64,000 bases of DNA, from NCBI RefSeq assembly GCF_030068605.1, contig NZ_JASJOU010000001.1:186001-250000 (forward strand), in the 5' to 3' direction. This stretch comes from Xanthocytophaga agilis (GTDB lineage Bacteria; Bacteroidota; Bacteroidia; Cytophagales; 172606-1). The notes beneath the pieces were generated by a model that had not been told where the DNA came from, ran no database searches, and worked only from the letters and a program-made list of their open reading frames with translations. Each line of letters starts with the position of its first letter. Position 1 is the stretch's first letter. Below are positions 39,003 through 48,993 of the stretch, one piece after another. The position numbers and the translations under genes are program-made.

Positions 39003-40295
39003 TTAATCATTTATAGCCTGATAGATCATACGGACAAAAAGAGCTTCAGAGTTATCTCCAATCGCTCCCTGTGTTTGTTTCATCAGTATGGCTACTATTT
39101 TTTCCTGTGGATCTACAAAGTAGTTGGTATTGAAATAACCTCCCCAGGCAAAGCGGTTTATACTACCTTGACCTTTGTTGTGTCCCTGTTGATTCACTAC
39201 GCGAAAGCCCATACTGAAATGAAATCCATCTTCTCCAAATAGATTACCTATCTGATCGGAGACAGTCAATAATTCCACTGTAGGTCGGCTAAGGAATCGT
39301 TTGCTGTTAAAAGTACCATCATTGAGCAACATTTGCAGAAAAGTTGCATAGTCCTTAGCAGTACTGGACAAGCCTGCACCTCCTGAAAAAAATGTTTTTG
39401 CTCCTTTAATGGGATACTCCGGATCATAAAATGTAACCGGATACTTAATCCATTGCTGATTAGCATCTGGTTTCTGAACAGGAACCAACCGATCTTTTTT
39501 TGTATCTGGCAGATAGAAATAGGTATCATTCATTCCCAGGGGCTCAAACAAGCGGGTACGTAAAAACTGGTCAAAGGTCATACCTGACCAGATTTCTATA
39601 AGGTAGCCTAATACATCAGTATTCAATCCATAGGTCCATTTCTCACCCGGATTATGCTGTAGTGGTAACTTTGCCAGCTTTTTGATGTTATCAGATAGCT
39701 TGACAGGTTGCGTAGTGAATAAATCAACAATACCAGCTTTAGCATTGATAGCATGAAAGCGTTCATCTCCTGAGATAATACCATAACTGATTCCAGACGT
39801 TTGTGTAAGCAGATGCCGTATGGTGATCTCGGATTTGGCTGGCTCTGTGGTATAGGTTGAGTCTTTCCAGTGAAAAGATTTCAGGACTTGTGGGTTTTTG
39901 AATTCCGGAATATAGAGCGAAACCGGGTCATCCAGTCCGAACTTACCTTCTTCATACAGCATCATCGCTGCTGTAGATGTCAACGCCTTAGTCATAGAGG
40001 CAATCCGAAAAATGTCATCTGTTTTCATATTTCTACCTGCCTGTACATCTGCTTTTCCCAGTGCTTTATGGTATACGATCTGCCCATTCCGAATGACAAT
40101 TGCCACCATACCTGGTAATTTATTCTGGTCAATAAACTGTTGTAGAGAGTGGTCCAGCCGTTGCAATCGTTCAGAGGATATTCCTGCTGCTTCCGGTGTT
40201 TTTGCCACAACCAGTTTTTGAGGTTTACTGGAGTACTGGGCAAAGGTTGGGGCAAAGGAAACCCACAGAAGAAAGCTGAATAAAAGTTTTCTCAT
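39003..40295 (-). CDS. Serine hydrolase, class C beta-lactamase-like family
   Basis: A 430-residue exported protein (signal peptide ending near TFAQ). The catalytic SxxK is Ser100-Met-Thr-Lys103 in RIASMTKAL. The second motif is Tyr222 in WTYGLNTDVLG; Asn is at +3 rather than the YxN spacing of true AmpC. Overall it matches EstB/penicillin-binding-protein-like esterases and D-aminopeptidases. It is likely a periplasmic esterase or peptidase. An antibiotic-resistance role is not supported by the sequence. It lies 35 bases downstream of the GH140-like gene on the same strand, so the two may be cotranscribed. Confidence 0.9.
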   Translation of the reverse strand: MRKLLFSFLLWVSFAPTFAQYSSKPQKLVVAKTPEAAGISSERLQRLDHSLQQFIDQNKLPGMVAIVIRNGQIVYHKALGKADVQAGRNMKTDDIFRIASMTKALTSTAAMMLYEEGKFGLDDPVSLYIPEFKNPQVLKSFHWKDSTYTTEPAKSEITIRHLLTQTSGISYGIISGDERFHAINAKAGIVDLFTTQPVKLSDNIKKLAKLPLQHNPGEKWTYGLNTDVLGYLIEIWSGMTFDQFLRTRLFEPLGMNDTYFYLPDTKKDRLVPVQKPDANQQWIKYPVTFYDPEYPIKGAKTFFSGGAGLSSTAKDYATFLQMLLNDGTFNSKRFLSRPTVELLTVSDQIGNLFGEDGFHFSMGFRVVNQQGHNKGQGSINRFAWGGYFNTNYFVDPQEKIVAILMKQTQGAIGDNSEALFVRMIYQAIND

Positions 40296-40330
40296 GGTGG
40301 ATGTAGTGGAATATTGTGTAAAAGCTTTGT

Positions 40331-41770
40331 TTAGTTAATCAGACCTGGGGCTTTAAATTTTTTGGAGGAATCGTCTATGACCAGTATCCAGTCCGTTCCA
40401 TTGGGAGGTGGAGTAAAGGTCTGAGAGGCTGTATCTTTTATGGAGCCACTTTTTGTTGCCTTTCCAGTGCGGGGATCAAACCACCAGATATTCTTTGATT
40501 TACCTGTTATTTTGCTCAAATCAATGGTAACAGGTTTACTTTGTGGCAAATAAATCAGGGCATAGGTACCTTGTTCATCACGGGTGGCTTGTACCAGATC
40601 AACATAGGTGCTGCCTTTATCTGAGGTGATCAGTGACTGGTCTGGAATTCGGGTAAAATAAGGACGTGAAAGCATAAGGTTTTTCAGGTATTGCATTTGG
40701 TAGGCGCCCTCTGCTTTAGCAGCCTTTTGCCAGCCTATAATAGTATCACCCGGATTAATAGGTGCATACAGATCTTTATTGAGAAACTGCCAGATCTGGT
40801 GGTGTCCGTAGGTTACCCCACAGGTCCCTGCAAATACACCTCTGTAGATACGTGCACGAACGTCATACGCTGTAAAATATCCGCGCTGACGTGTCCATTT
40901 GCCATCCCAGGGATTGACAGGATGATCTTCATAACAGGGCTCCATATCCAGTGTAGGTTTTAGTGGTTCCAGAGATAAGTCGTGAGTTACCCAGTTCCAT
41001 ACATCGGTTTCTCTTGCTCCATGACCAGACTGAAACGCATTCATGTCCAGCCAGTCTCTTAAATGAACGAATTTGCTGGAACTATTACCTCCTGATGGGT
41101 GATAGGTAATAAATACATCCTTCCCTAACACTTCCTGTATGCCTTGCGCCATAGCTTCCCATACAGGTCGGTCATCATGAATAGCTTTGTCATTTCCCTG
41201 ATACACAGCCGGACGATCTCCCCCCAGTATCCATACCACATTCCATTGTTTACCATATCGTTTAGCGAGAGTAGTTGCATAAGCTTTGGCATTTTCAGGA
41301 TTAAAAATTCTGGGTCCATCCCCCCAGAGATCTGCTACTTTATCTCCCCATGTAGGCAATAAACCAATATATAGCCCTTTTTCAGCTGCCTTATTGATAA
41401 CAAAATCTACATTATCCCAATAGTCATATTCGTCTGCATTGGTTGGACTGGAGCCGGGTGTAATGGCTAGCTTTGTTGGATCAGCATTGACAAGTGGAAA
41501 ATCACCATATCTGTTCGGCTGCCGGATACCTTCAAACTCGGCCAGTGCCACTGCCTGAATGACATTGAATCCCTGCTGGCGACGAATTTCCAGAAATTCT
41601 TCTGCTTCTTCTCTGGTGAGACGATGAAAGATTTCCCAATCTGTATCTCCCAGCCAGAAAAAAGGTTGTCCGTCTTTAGTAGCAAGATAACGATGATTAT
41701 CACTTACCCTAATTTGAGCAAAGCTGATTAGTGAAAAAAGAAAGACTAAAAGTGAAGAGATAAAACGCAT
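40331..41770 (-). CDS. DUF4038 / glycoside hydrolase family 140-like protein
   Basis: A 479-residue secreted protein (signal peptide about 1-18). The N-terminus, VSDNHRYLATKDGQPFFWLGDTDW, is diagnostic of the DUF4038 apiosidase-like (GH140) TIM barrel. A C-terminal DUF5060/collagen-binding-like beta domain (about 390-479) carries WFDPRTGKA. GH140 enzymes release apiose from rhamnogalacturonan II. The candidate catalytic acids lie in the barrel strands (GGDRPA, LDMEPCYED). A role in plant cell wall pectin degradation is inferred. It is the gene upstream of the serine hydrolase. Confidence 0.88.
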   Translation of the reverse strand: MRFISSLLVFLFSLISFAQIRVSDNHRYLATKDGQPFFWLGDTDWEIFHRLTREEAEEFLEIRRQQGFNVIQAVALAEFEGIRQPNRYGDFPLVNADPTKLAITPGSSPTNADEYDYWDNVDFVINKAAEKGLYIGLLPTWGDKVADLWGDGPRIFNPENAKAYATTLAKRYGKQWNVVWILGGDRPAVYQGNDKAIHDDRPVWEAMAQGIQEVLGKDVFITYHPSGGNSSSKFVHLRDWLDMNAFQSGHGARETDVWNWVTHDLSLEPLKPTLDMEPCYEDHPVNPWDGKWTRQRGYFTAYDVRARIYRGVFAGTCGVTYGHHQIWQFLNKDLYAPINPGDTIIGWQKAAKAEGAYQMQYLKNLMLSRPYFTRIPDQSLITSDKGSTYVDLVQATRDEQGTYALIYLPQSKPVTIDLSKITGKSKNIWWFDPRTGKATKSGSIKDTASQTFTPPPNGTDWILVIDDSSKKFKAPGLIN

Positions 41771-41955
41771 AATACATAGAGTGTTTGTAAACAGGAATCT
41801 AAAAGTAACTTTTTATTTTACCTTTAAAAAGTTGAACTATTTTAATGGTTTTTAGGGAAAGATCCAGCTTTTATTTAAAAAACTTCCTTTTGTTGTGTAG
41901 CAACTTCCTGAAAATGTAACCATAAATCATACTAATCTCAGAGATATCGCTTAAG

Positions 41956-42227
41956 GGGTAAGAAGGGTCGGATGCGGGTCAGTTGCGGGCAAGATCTAAG
42001 TGATTGATAATCAATGCGGGTAAGAAGGGTAAGATGTTTAGAGCGAAACGGTAGCAGAAGAATAGCAACAGAAAGGGTTAGTATATGCTATATTTAGTAT
42101 TTTCTTTTATATAATATATATAATACGTGTAGACTAGAAAATATTCCTACCCCTTCTTACCCTAACTGATTCTCAGGGCTTTACATCTAACCCGCATCCG
42201 ACCCGCTTCTTACCCTTCTGACCCGCA
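41956..42227. repeat. Nested inverted repeats of GGGTAAGAAGGGT-type motif
   Basis: Two direct G-rich motifs on the plus strand (41956-41969 extending to about 41990, and 42016-42030) face two C-rich counterparts (42150-42163, and 42189-42227). The outer pair reads GGGTAAGAAG-GGTCGGATGCGGGT on both strands, with one inserted C. The AT-rich centre (about 42085-42125) would be the loop. The whole 270-base unit could fold into a large cruciform. Confidence 0.7.
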
Positions 42228-42309
42228 GTTAATAGGTTCATTGTCATGTGGCTTCCTGTAAAAGTGGTTTAAAAATAAAGAAAATATACAGATGGTAAAC
42301 CCTCTTTTT

Positions 42310-42423
42310 TGTCCTCCCTTTGGGATCTCGTGGCAAGACCGGCGGCCTGTGGATTTAGAGCGTATCTTTTCTTCCAGAAACTAGCGATGGCTCTATTTGT
42401 CACAAGATTCTTTCAGAAGGACA
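42310..42423 (+). repeat. TGTCC...GGACA palindromic element, copy 1
   Basis: A 114-base element. The right arm reads TTTGTCACAAGATTCTTTC then AGAAGGACA; the left arm begins TGTCC and includes CTCGTGGCAAGACCGGCGG. It shares ends, length and core landmarks (GACCGGCGGC; GATGGCTCTATTTGTCA) with the copies at 47222 and 57325. Extra half-sites (cctttcggac, gatcctttcaggagg) follow to about 42500. Confidence 0.85.
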
Positions 42424-42570
42424 GAAAGGGGGAGATTCTTATAGTAAAAACAGAAAGGGAATGGACCTTTCGGACAAAAGGAGAGATCCTTTCAGGAGGA
42501 AAAAAGATTAAGAGGCGCAAAAAACAGAGCTTTTTCAGTTCAAAACTGCAAAAGAGATTATTGACCTGAA

Positions 42571-42784
42571 CTATGCGCATGAAACTTTTTGCGGTGAATT
42601 CCGATCAAAAGGAATTCTTGCGGTTTATTCTATGCAAAAACTTTTTTGCGGTGAATTCAACGCATTGACAATATGGATGAGAGTAGGAGTATTTTTTTCG
42701 GTCAGAGAATTTTGCGTTGAATTAACCGCAGGAATTTTTTGCCGTGAACTCAGTTCAAAATTTATTTTGTGCTGAGTTCACGGC
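42571..42784. repeat. Degenerate short repeat array (GCGGTGAATTC-like)
   Basis: Units TTTTTGCGGTGAATTC at 42586-42601 and 42643-42658 are followed by weaker copies at 42711-42723 and 42737-42752. Inverted relatives occur at 42725-42731 and 42772-42784. The first two are preceded by CTATGC, giving a 57-base period. The last unit forms a perfect 13-bp hairpin (42741-42753 with 42772-42784). Confidence 0.6.
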
Positions 42785-42824
42785 GGGTTATTCGATTCAG
42801 CGGGTATAGTGACCTGAAAAAGAA

Positions 42825-44027
42825 TTATGGGAAAAGTGTTTTTTCGATACCCATTTCCAATCCACGAAGTTCGGCTAGTCCACGCAGACGACCAATCGCT
42901 GTATACCCTGGATTACTGCCTGATTTTTTCAGGTCATCGAGCATACGATGGCCATGATCCGGACGCATTGGGATCTGATGGTCATTGCGACCTACTTCAC
43001 GACGCTTCTTTTGCTCTTCCACAATGGCTTTGACTACCCCATACATGTTGGCACTTCCTTCCAGGTGATTGGCTTCATGGAAAGACTCCAGTGGCTGAGG
43101 TTCTGTTTCAATCTGTACACTGCGCAGATGCAGGAAGTTAATCTTTGTTCCCAGGCGACTTACCATACCTGTCAGATCATTGTCTGCTCTGGCACCAAAA
43201 GAGCCTGTACACATAGTAAAGCCATTAGATGGAGAATCTTTCACTGCTAGTAGCTGCATAATATCATGTTCTGTACTTACTACTCGTGGTAAGCCTAAAA
43301 TAGGGCGGGGAGGGTCATCCGGATGGATAGCCATACGAATGCCGGCTTGTTCGGCTACAGGGATTATTTCAGAGAGGAAGTAATACAGATTTTCTCTCAG
43401 CTCTTTGTCGCCAATATGTTTATATGCATTCAATGCCTCCTGAAATTGTTCCACAGTAAAGCTTTCCTCAGATCCGGGAAGACCGGCAATGATATTTCGG
43501 GTAAGCTTCTGAATGCCCGCTTCATCCAGGGCATCGAAGTATTGCTGAGCCTGATGCACAAAGGTTTCCGGATAGGTTGCTGTTGCTCCCGGACGTTTTA
43601 AGATAAAGATTTCAAAGGCAGCAAAGGCAACTGAATCAAAGCGAAGAGCTTCTGATCCATCGTCTACTACATAGTGCAGATCTGTACGGGTCCAGTCCAG
43701 GATAGGCATAAAGTTGTAACAGATAGTCTGAATGCCACACTGACCCAGATTGCGGATACATTCTTTGTACACATCAATATATTTCTGACGATCGGGCATA
43801 CCGCGTTTGATGTGTTCGTGTACAGGTACACTTTCCACTACGGACCAAACCAGACCCGCTTGTTCTATTTCATTTTTTCGTTTTTCTATCTCTTCCACAG
43901 TCCATACTTCCCCATTGGGTATATGGTGAAGGGCTGTTACGATGCCCGTTGCTCCGGCTTGTCGAATATCAGCAAGAGATACTGGGTCTTTAGGGCCAAA
44001 CCAACGCCAGGTTTGTAGCATGCTCAT
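42825..44027 (-). CDS. uxuA: Mannonate dehydratase
   Basis: A 400-residue protein whose N-terminus ([33 protein letters not shown]) is characteristic of UxuA. Further marks are [24 protein letters not shown] and CTGSFGAR, which supply metal ligands in the TIM barrel, and MRPDHGH near the C-terminus. It converts D-mannonate to 2-keto-3-deoxygluconate in glucuronate catabolism, in the cytosol. It lies next to a dicarboxylate symporter and an SMP-30-like protein, but the other uronate genes (uxaC, uxuB) are not in the window. Confidence 0.95.
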   Translation of the reverse strand: MSMLQTWRWFGPKDPVSLADIRQAGATGIVTALHHIPNGEVWTVEEIEKRKNEIEQAGLVWSVVESVPVHEHIKRGMPDRQKYIDVYKECIRNLGQCGIQTICYNFMPILDWTRTDLHYVVDDGSEALRFDSVAFAAFEIFILKRPGATATYPETFVHQAQQYFDALDEAGIQKLTRNIIAGLPGSEESFTVEQFQEALNAYKHIGDKELRENLYYFLSEIIPVAEQAGIRMAIHPDDPPRPILGLPRVVSTEHDIMQLLAVKDSPSNGFTMCTGSFGARADNDLTGMVSRLGTKINFLHLRSVQIETEPQPLESFHEANHLEGSANMYGVVKAIVEEQKKRREVGRNDHQIPMRPDHGHRMLDDLKKSGSNPGYTAIGRLRGLAELRGLEMGIEKTLFP

Positions 44028-44214
44028 ACAGTAAAAGGTGTGCGTTTAAAGTTAGATAACAGGGTTTTGTTTGAAGTTCTGCTATACAGCCCTCTATATA
44101 TGCTTAGTCGCAAAATGGAAGGTTTTGTAGCATCTTCGAACTTTATGTGAATTGCTGGTGAATTTGAGTAGGATTTACGAGATTTACAACCTTCTGTTTA
44201 CGCAATCTACATTC

Positions 44215-45501
44215 ATGGAAAAAACACCGCGAAAAAAACTCTATCAATACCTGACTTTTCAGGTGTTGGTTGCCATTACAATTGGGATTCTGGTGGGGTA
44301 CTATCTGCATGAGCAGATTCAGCAAAAAGCAATTGATCCGGGTGTTTTAAAGAAAGTGGAAGCTATTGGCAAGACGTTCATTAACATGATCAAAATGCTG
44401 ATAGCACCTATTATTTTCCTGACTATTGTAATCGGAATCGGGAAGGTGCAAAATATGAAGAAGTTTGGCAGAATAGGAGGGAAGGCGTTGGGGTACTTTC
44501 TGATTGTGACCACTGTCGCTTTGTGTATTGGGGTGTTAACAGCTAATATTATTAAACCAGGATCGGGTATTGATCCTGAGAAGATGAAAAAAGAAGATGT
44601 CTCTCAATATGTAGAGAAGAGCAAAGAAAAATCCTGGGTCGACCATATTACAGAGATCGTCCCTCCCAATGTAGTAGGTGCTTTTGCTGAAGGCAATCTT
44701 TTGCAGGTATTGTTTTTCTCTATCTTGTTTGGTGTGGCTGTTTCAAAAATGGGCGAAGCAGGACAGTCGCTGGTGCATACCTTCGAGAAGATTCTACATG
44801 CGTTGTTTAAAGTACTGGGGATGATTATGGTTTTAGCACCTATCGGAGCTTTTGGGGGGATGGCCTATACAATTGGCAAATATGGATTAGAGACACTGAT
44901 CCCATTAGGAAAGCTGATGTTATCCGTTTATCTGACAATGATCGTGTTTATTTTTGTTGTGCTCAATCTGATATGTCGGAGCGTAGGCATTAGCCTCTGG
45001 CATCTGTTAGGCTATATCAAAGAAGAAATTCTGATTGTATTGGGTACATCCTCTTCTGAGTCTGTCTTGCCCCGAATGATTGAAAAGATGGAACGCTATG
45101 GCTGCTCTGCTCAGGCTGCCGGATTGGTGATCCCAACCGGATATTCTTTTAATCTGGATGGGACAAGTATCTATCTGTCTATGTCGGTGCTGTTTCTGGC
45201 TCAGGTCTTTCATGTAAACTTAAGCCTTGGGGAACAACTTGGAATTATAGGAGTGTTGATTTTAACCTCCAAAGGGGCTGCGGGTGTAACAGGGAGTGGA
45301 TTTATTGTACTGGCCTCTACACTTGCTTCTTTTCCGCAAATTCCTATTGAAGGTTTAGGTTTGTTACTAGGGGTAGACCGGTTTATGTCCGAAGCCCGCT
45401 CCATTACAAACCTGATTGGCAATGCGGTAGCTACTGTGGTGATTGCCAAAAGTGAACATGAGTTTAATCCGGTACTTTTAGAAAAGAAGATAATAGAATA
45501 A
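44215..45501 (+). CDS. Dicarboxylate/amino acid:cation symporter (DAACS family)
   Basis: About 428 residues from the Met at 44215. An in-frame Met at 44152 would add a hydrophilic stretch, so the later start (MEKTPRKKLYQYLTFQ) is preferred. Eight transmembrane helices and two re-entrant hairpins are expected. The serine-rich HP1 motif is TSSSESVLP, the TM7 motif is NLDGTSIY, and the HP2 segment is LTSKGAAGVTGSGF. The last helix has DRFMSEARSITNLIGNAVAT. It takes up glutamate/aspartate or C4-dicarboxylates with H+ or Na+. It is cotranscribed with the next gene (2-base gap). Confidence 0.93.
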   Translation: MEKTPRKKLYQYLTFQVLVAITIGILVGYYLHEQIQQKAIDPGVLKKVEAIGKTFINMIKMLIAPIIFLTIVIGIGKVQNMKKFGRIGGKALGYFLIVTTVALCIGVLTANIIKPGSGIDPEKMKKEDVSQYVEKSKEKSWVDHITEIVPPNVVGAFAEGNLLQVLFFSILFGVAVSKMGEAGQSLVHTFEKILHALFKVLGMIMVLAPIGAFGGMAYTIGKYGLETLIPLGKLMLSVYLTMIVFIFVVLNLICRSVGISLWHLLGYIKEEILIVLGTSSSESVLPRMIEKMERYGCSAQAAGLVIPTGYSFNLDGTSIYLSMSVLFLAQVFHVNLSLGEQLGIIGVLILTSKGAAGVTGSGFIVLASTLASFPQIPIEGLGLLLGVDRFMSEARSITNLIGNAVATVVIAKSEHEFNPVLLEKKIIE

Positions 45502-45503
45502 CT

Positions 45504-46202
45504 ATGGTTTTTATAGGAGTTGGAATAGGAATTTTGTTTTTGGCTATTATTTGGGTTTGTGTAATGGGTGATGATATCAGATATCCCCGAAGTGTGTATC
45601 CAAAAGTAAAAGAAAAGAAAATTGAACCAGCCTTTATTCCGGATGAAAACGAAAGAAGAAAAGAGGCAAAACAGTTTGTGAAAAGATTAGACGAACTGGG
45701 ATATTTTAAATGGACAGCTCCGGAAGACCTTAGAAAAGTAAAGGCTCATATTGCTAAGTATTACGCCGAAGAGCAAACTTTTTATACACTTAGTGATGAA
45801 AATAACGCTTCTCTGGATTATCGGGTCTATTATTTAGATCCTGAGACTATATATCATGGTGGGGCAAAATCAGAGTTTTTGAGACTAGGTCGGACACTGG
45901 AGAAGCTAGGATTTGTTGTAGACCGGATTGAGCAAACTCTGACAGAGCAGAATACCTATACTTTGTATATGAATGATCTTGAATTTGATCTTATCCCTTC
46001 TCCATATAATTCTCCTGATGTCGATTTCGTTGATTTTATCAATGTGATTTTACAGAAAGAATTAAAAGTAGAAGAACGGTTATATGCTATAGAAGGAGAC
46101 TATAGCTATGAAGTTATCTTTCTGGATCAAAAATTGTATCAGTTTCTTCGACAATCCAATCTGGATGAAAAAAGTAAACCTTTCCTGCTGAAAGGGTATT
46201 GA
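45504..46202 (+). CDS. Membrane-anchored protein of unknown function
   Basis: A 232-residue protein beginning with one transmembrane helix (about 3-20, VFIGVGIGILFLAIIWVCV), then a soluble, acidic region rich in Tyr and Glu. No family is recognised. It begins 2 bases after the symporter stop, so expression is translationally coupled and a link to the transporter is possible. The soluble part has alternating helix and strand composition. Confidence 0.8.
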   Translation: MVFIGVGIGILFLAIIWVCVMGDDIRYPRSVYPKVKEKKIEPAFIPDENERRKEAKQFVKRLDELGYFKWTAPEDLRKVKAHIAKYYAEEQTFYTLSDENNASLDYRVYYLDPETIYHGGAKSEFLRLGRTLEKLGFVVDRIEQTLTEQNTYTLYMNDLEFDLIPSPYNSPDVDFVDFINVILQKELKVEERLYAIEGDYSYEVIFLDQKLYQFLRQSNLDEKSKPFLLKGY

Positions 46203-46244
46203 CAGAATAGTAGTTTAATTTAATTTTCAATTTCCACTTATCGT

Positions 46245-47129
46245 ATGAAATCTCTTTTAGGCACATTTGCTACCTTACTTTTGATTAATTCTGCTTTTGC
46301 ACAAGATCTATTTGTTGCAAAAGATCTTACTGCTGAGAAACAATTTACTGTGAATATTGAAGGACCTATGGTCGATAAAAAAGGGAACTTATATGTCGTA
46401 AATTACCAAAAAGATGGTACCATCGGATTGGTAAAGCCCAATGGAGAAACTTCTCTTTTTGTAGAACTGCCTGCAGGAAGCACAGCCAATGCCATACAGT
46501 TTGATAGCAAAGGAGCTATGTTCCTGGCTGACTTTTCAGGACACAATGTACTTAAGGTTGACCCTAAAACAAAAAAAGTAACGGTCCATTGCCATAATGA
46601 TAGCTTTAACCAGCCTAATGATATTGCTATCAACCGTAAAAACCAGTTGTTTGCCTCAGATCCGAACTGGAAAGAAAGCAAAGGCCAGATCTGGCGTATT
46701 GATACTGATGGCAAAGCAACATTGCTGGAAAAAGACATGGGCACTACCAACGGGATTGAGTTAAGTCCGGATGATAGAACATTGTATGTCAACGAAAGTG
46801 TGCAACGTAAGGTATGGAAGTATAATGTGGATTCTGTAGGAAATATTTACAACAAACAACTCTTCACCCAATTTGTCGATGGGGGTATGGATGGAATGAA
46901 GTGTGATGCTGAAGGAAACCTGTATATTTCCCGGTGGGGTACTGGTAAGGTCGTAGTTTTTTCACCAGAAGGCAAACAATTGCGCGAAATTCCATTAAAA
47001 GGTAAAAATGTAAGTAATATCATATTTGGTGGCAAATCCGGAAAAACAGCTTTTGTAACTTTACAGGATAGAGGCTGTCTGGAAACATTTCAGGTAGACG
47101 TACCCGGTAAACGATTTATGAAAAAGTAA
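46245..47129 (+). CDS. SMP-30/gluconolactonase-like secreted beta-propeller protein
   Basis: A 294-residue protein with a signal peptide ending SAFAQ. Repeated D-x-x-G-N-L-Y/F motifs (DKKGNLYVV, DAEGNLYISRW) mark a six-bladed SMP-30/gluconolactonase propeller. TNGIELSPDDRTLYVNES is the family calcium/active-site blade. It may hydrolyse a sugar lactone in the periplasm, consistent with uxuA nearby, but many members have other roles. It lies 42 bases after the unknown membrane-anchored gene. Confidence 0.85.
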   Translation: MKSLLGTFATLLLINSAFAQDLFVAKDLTAEKQFTVNIEGPMVDKKGNLYVVNYQKDGTIGLVKPNGETSLFVELPAGSTANAIQFDSKGAMFLADFSGHNVLKVDPKTKKVTVHCHNDSFNQPNDIAINRKNQLFASDPNWKESKGQIWRIDTDGKATLLEKDMGTTNGIELSPDDRTLYVNESVQRKVWKYNVDSVGNIYNKQLFTQFVDGGMDGMKCDAEGNLYISRWGTGKVVVFSPEGKQLREIPLKGKNVSNIIFGGKSGKTAFVTLQDRGCLETFQVDVPGKRFMKK

Positions 47130-48563
<1,434 letters not shown>

Positions 48564-48993
48564 GGAAAACTGTTTTCACTTACAGTAGAAAGGATTGGCA
48601 TTTCTTGTACTCAGTCTTCTGGCATAATAGGCATTTTTTCAACGATATTTTCTTTTCCCTTTATCTAAATTCCTTTTTTACCACTATTTAGGTTCATTTC
48701 TATTTTCCTGTTTACCAGAGCCAATGTAGATATGAGTACAATTATATAAGGACTGATCTTATCTGATTACACTAGACAGGATGCTTTTTAAGGTAGATGA
48801 TGCCATTTTTTTTGACTATCAAGACCTCAATCGATAAAGTAACAGTAATAAGGCAGCCGGTATGAGAATTTCCTGAATGAAAGGATCTTACCATACAACC
48901 TATGTAATATATACTCGGTTTTATTACCTGTTTATCTACAAGACTTTTGTAGATTGCCCGACATTATTGGATTATTTTGTTTTTTAGTAGGCT
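48564..48993. other. Intergenic leader before the VWA-MoxR-LRR operon
   Basis: A 430-base AT-rich gap. One short hairpin (48934-48941 with 48947-48954) lies 40 bases before the VWA gene; a clear promoter consensus is not visible. No repeat or RNA gene was recognised. Confidence 0.5.

Larger units (their letters stand above)
41771..42824. other. Repeat-rich intergenic region upstream of GH140-like gene, downstream of uxuA
   Basis: A 1054-base stretch without genes. It contains nested inverted repeats (41956-42227), copy 1 of the TGTCC element (42310-42423) with extra half-sites to about 42500, and a degenerate GCGGTGAATTC array (42571-42784). Frames in it have repeat-like, not protein-like, composition. 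Confidence 0.75.

Noticed and set aside
39003-40295. Beta-lactamase antibiotic resistance gene
   Set aside because: The SxxK is present but the YxN spacing is not, and the protein fits the broad esterase/peptidase-like family better.
42309-42569. Plus-strand frame across repeat copy 1
   Set aside because: The frame is made of the palindromic element; copies 2 and 3 do not preserve it.
42571-42784. CRISPR array
   Set aside because: Units vary in length and sequence, spacing is irregular (57, 66, 27 bases), and no cas genes are in the window.
42741-42784. Terminator for uxuA
   Set aside because: Perfect hairpin, but no T-run follows on the minus strand; described as part of the repeat array instead.
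48934-48954. Regulatory RNA hairpin in the leader of the VWA gene
   Set aside because: The 8-bp stem is A/T-rich, single and without conserved features; reported only as part of the intergenic description.
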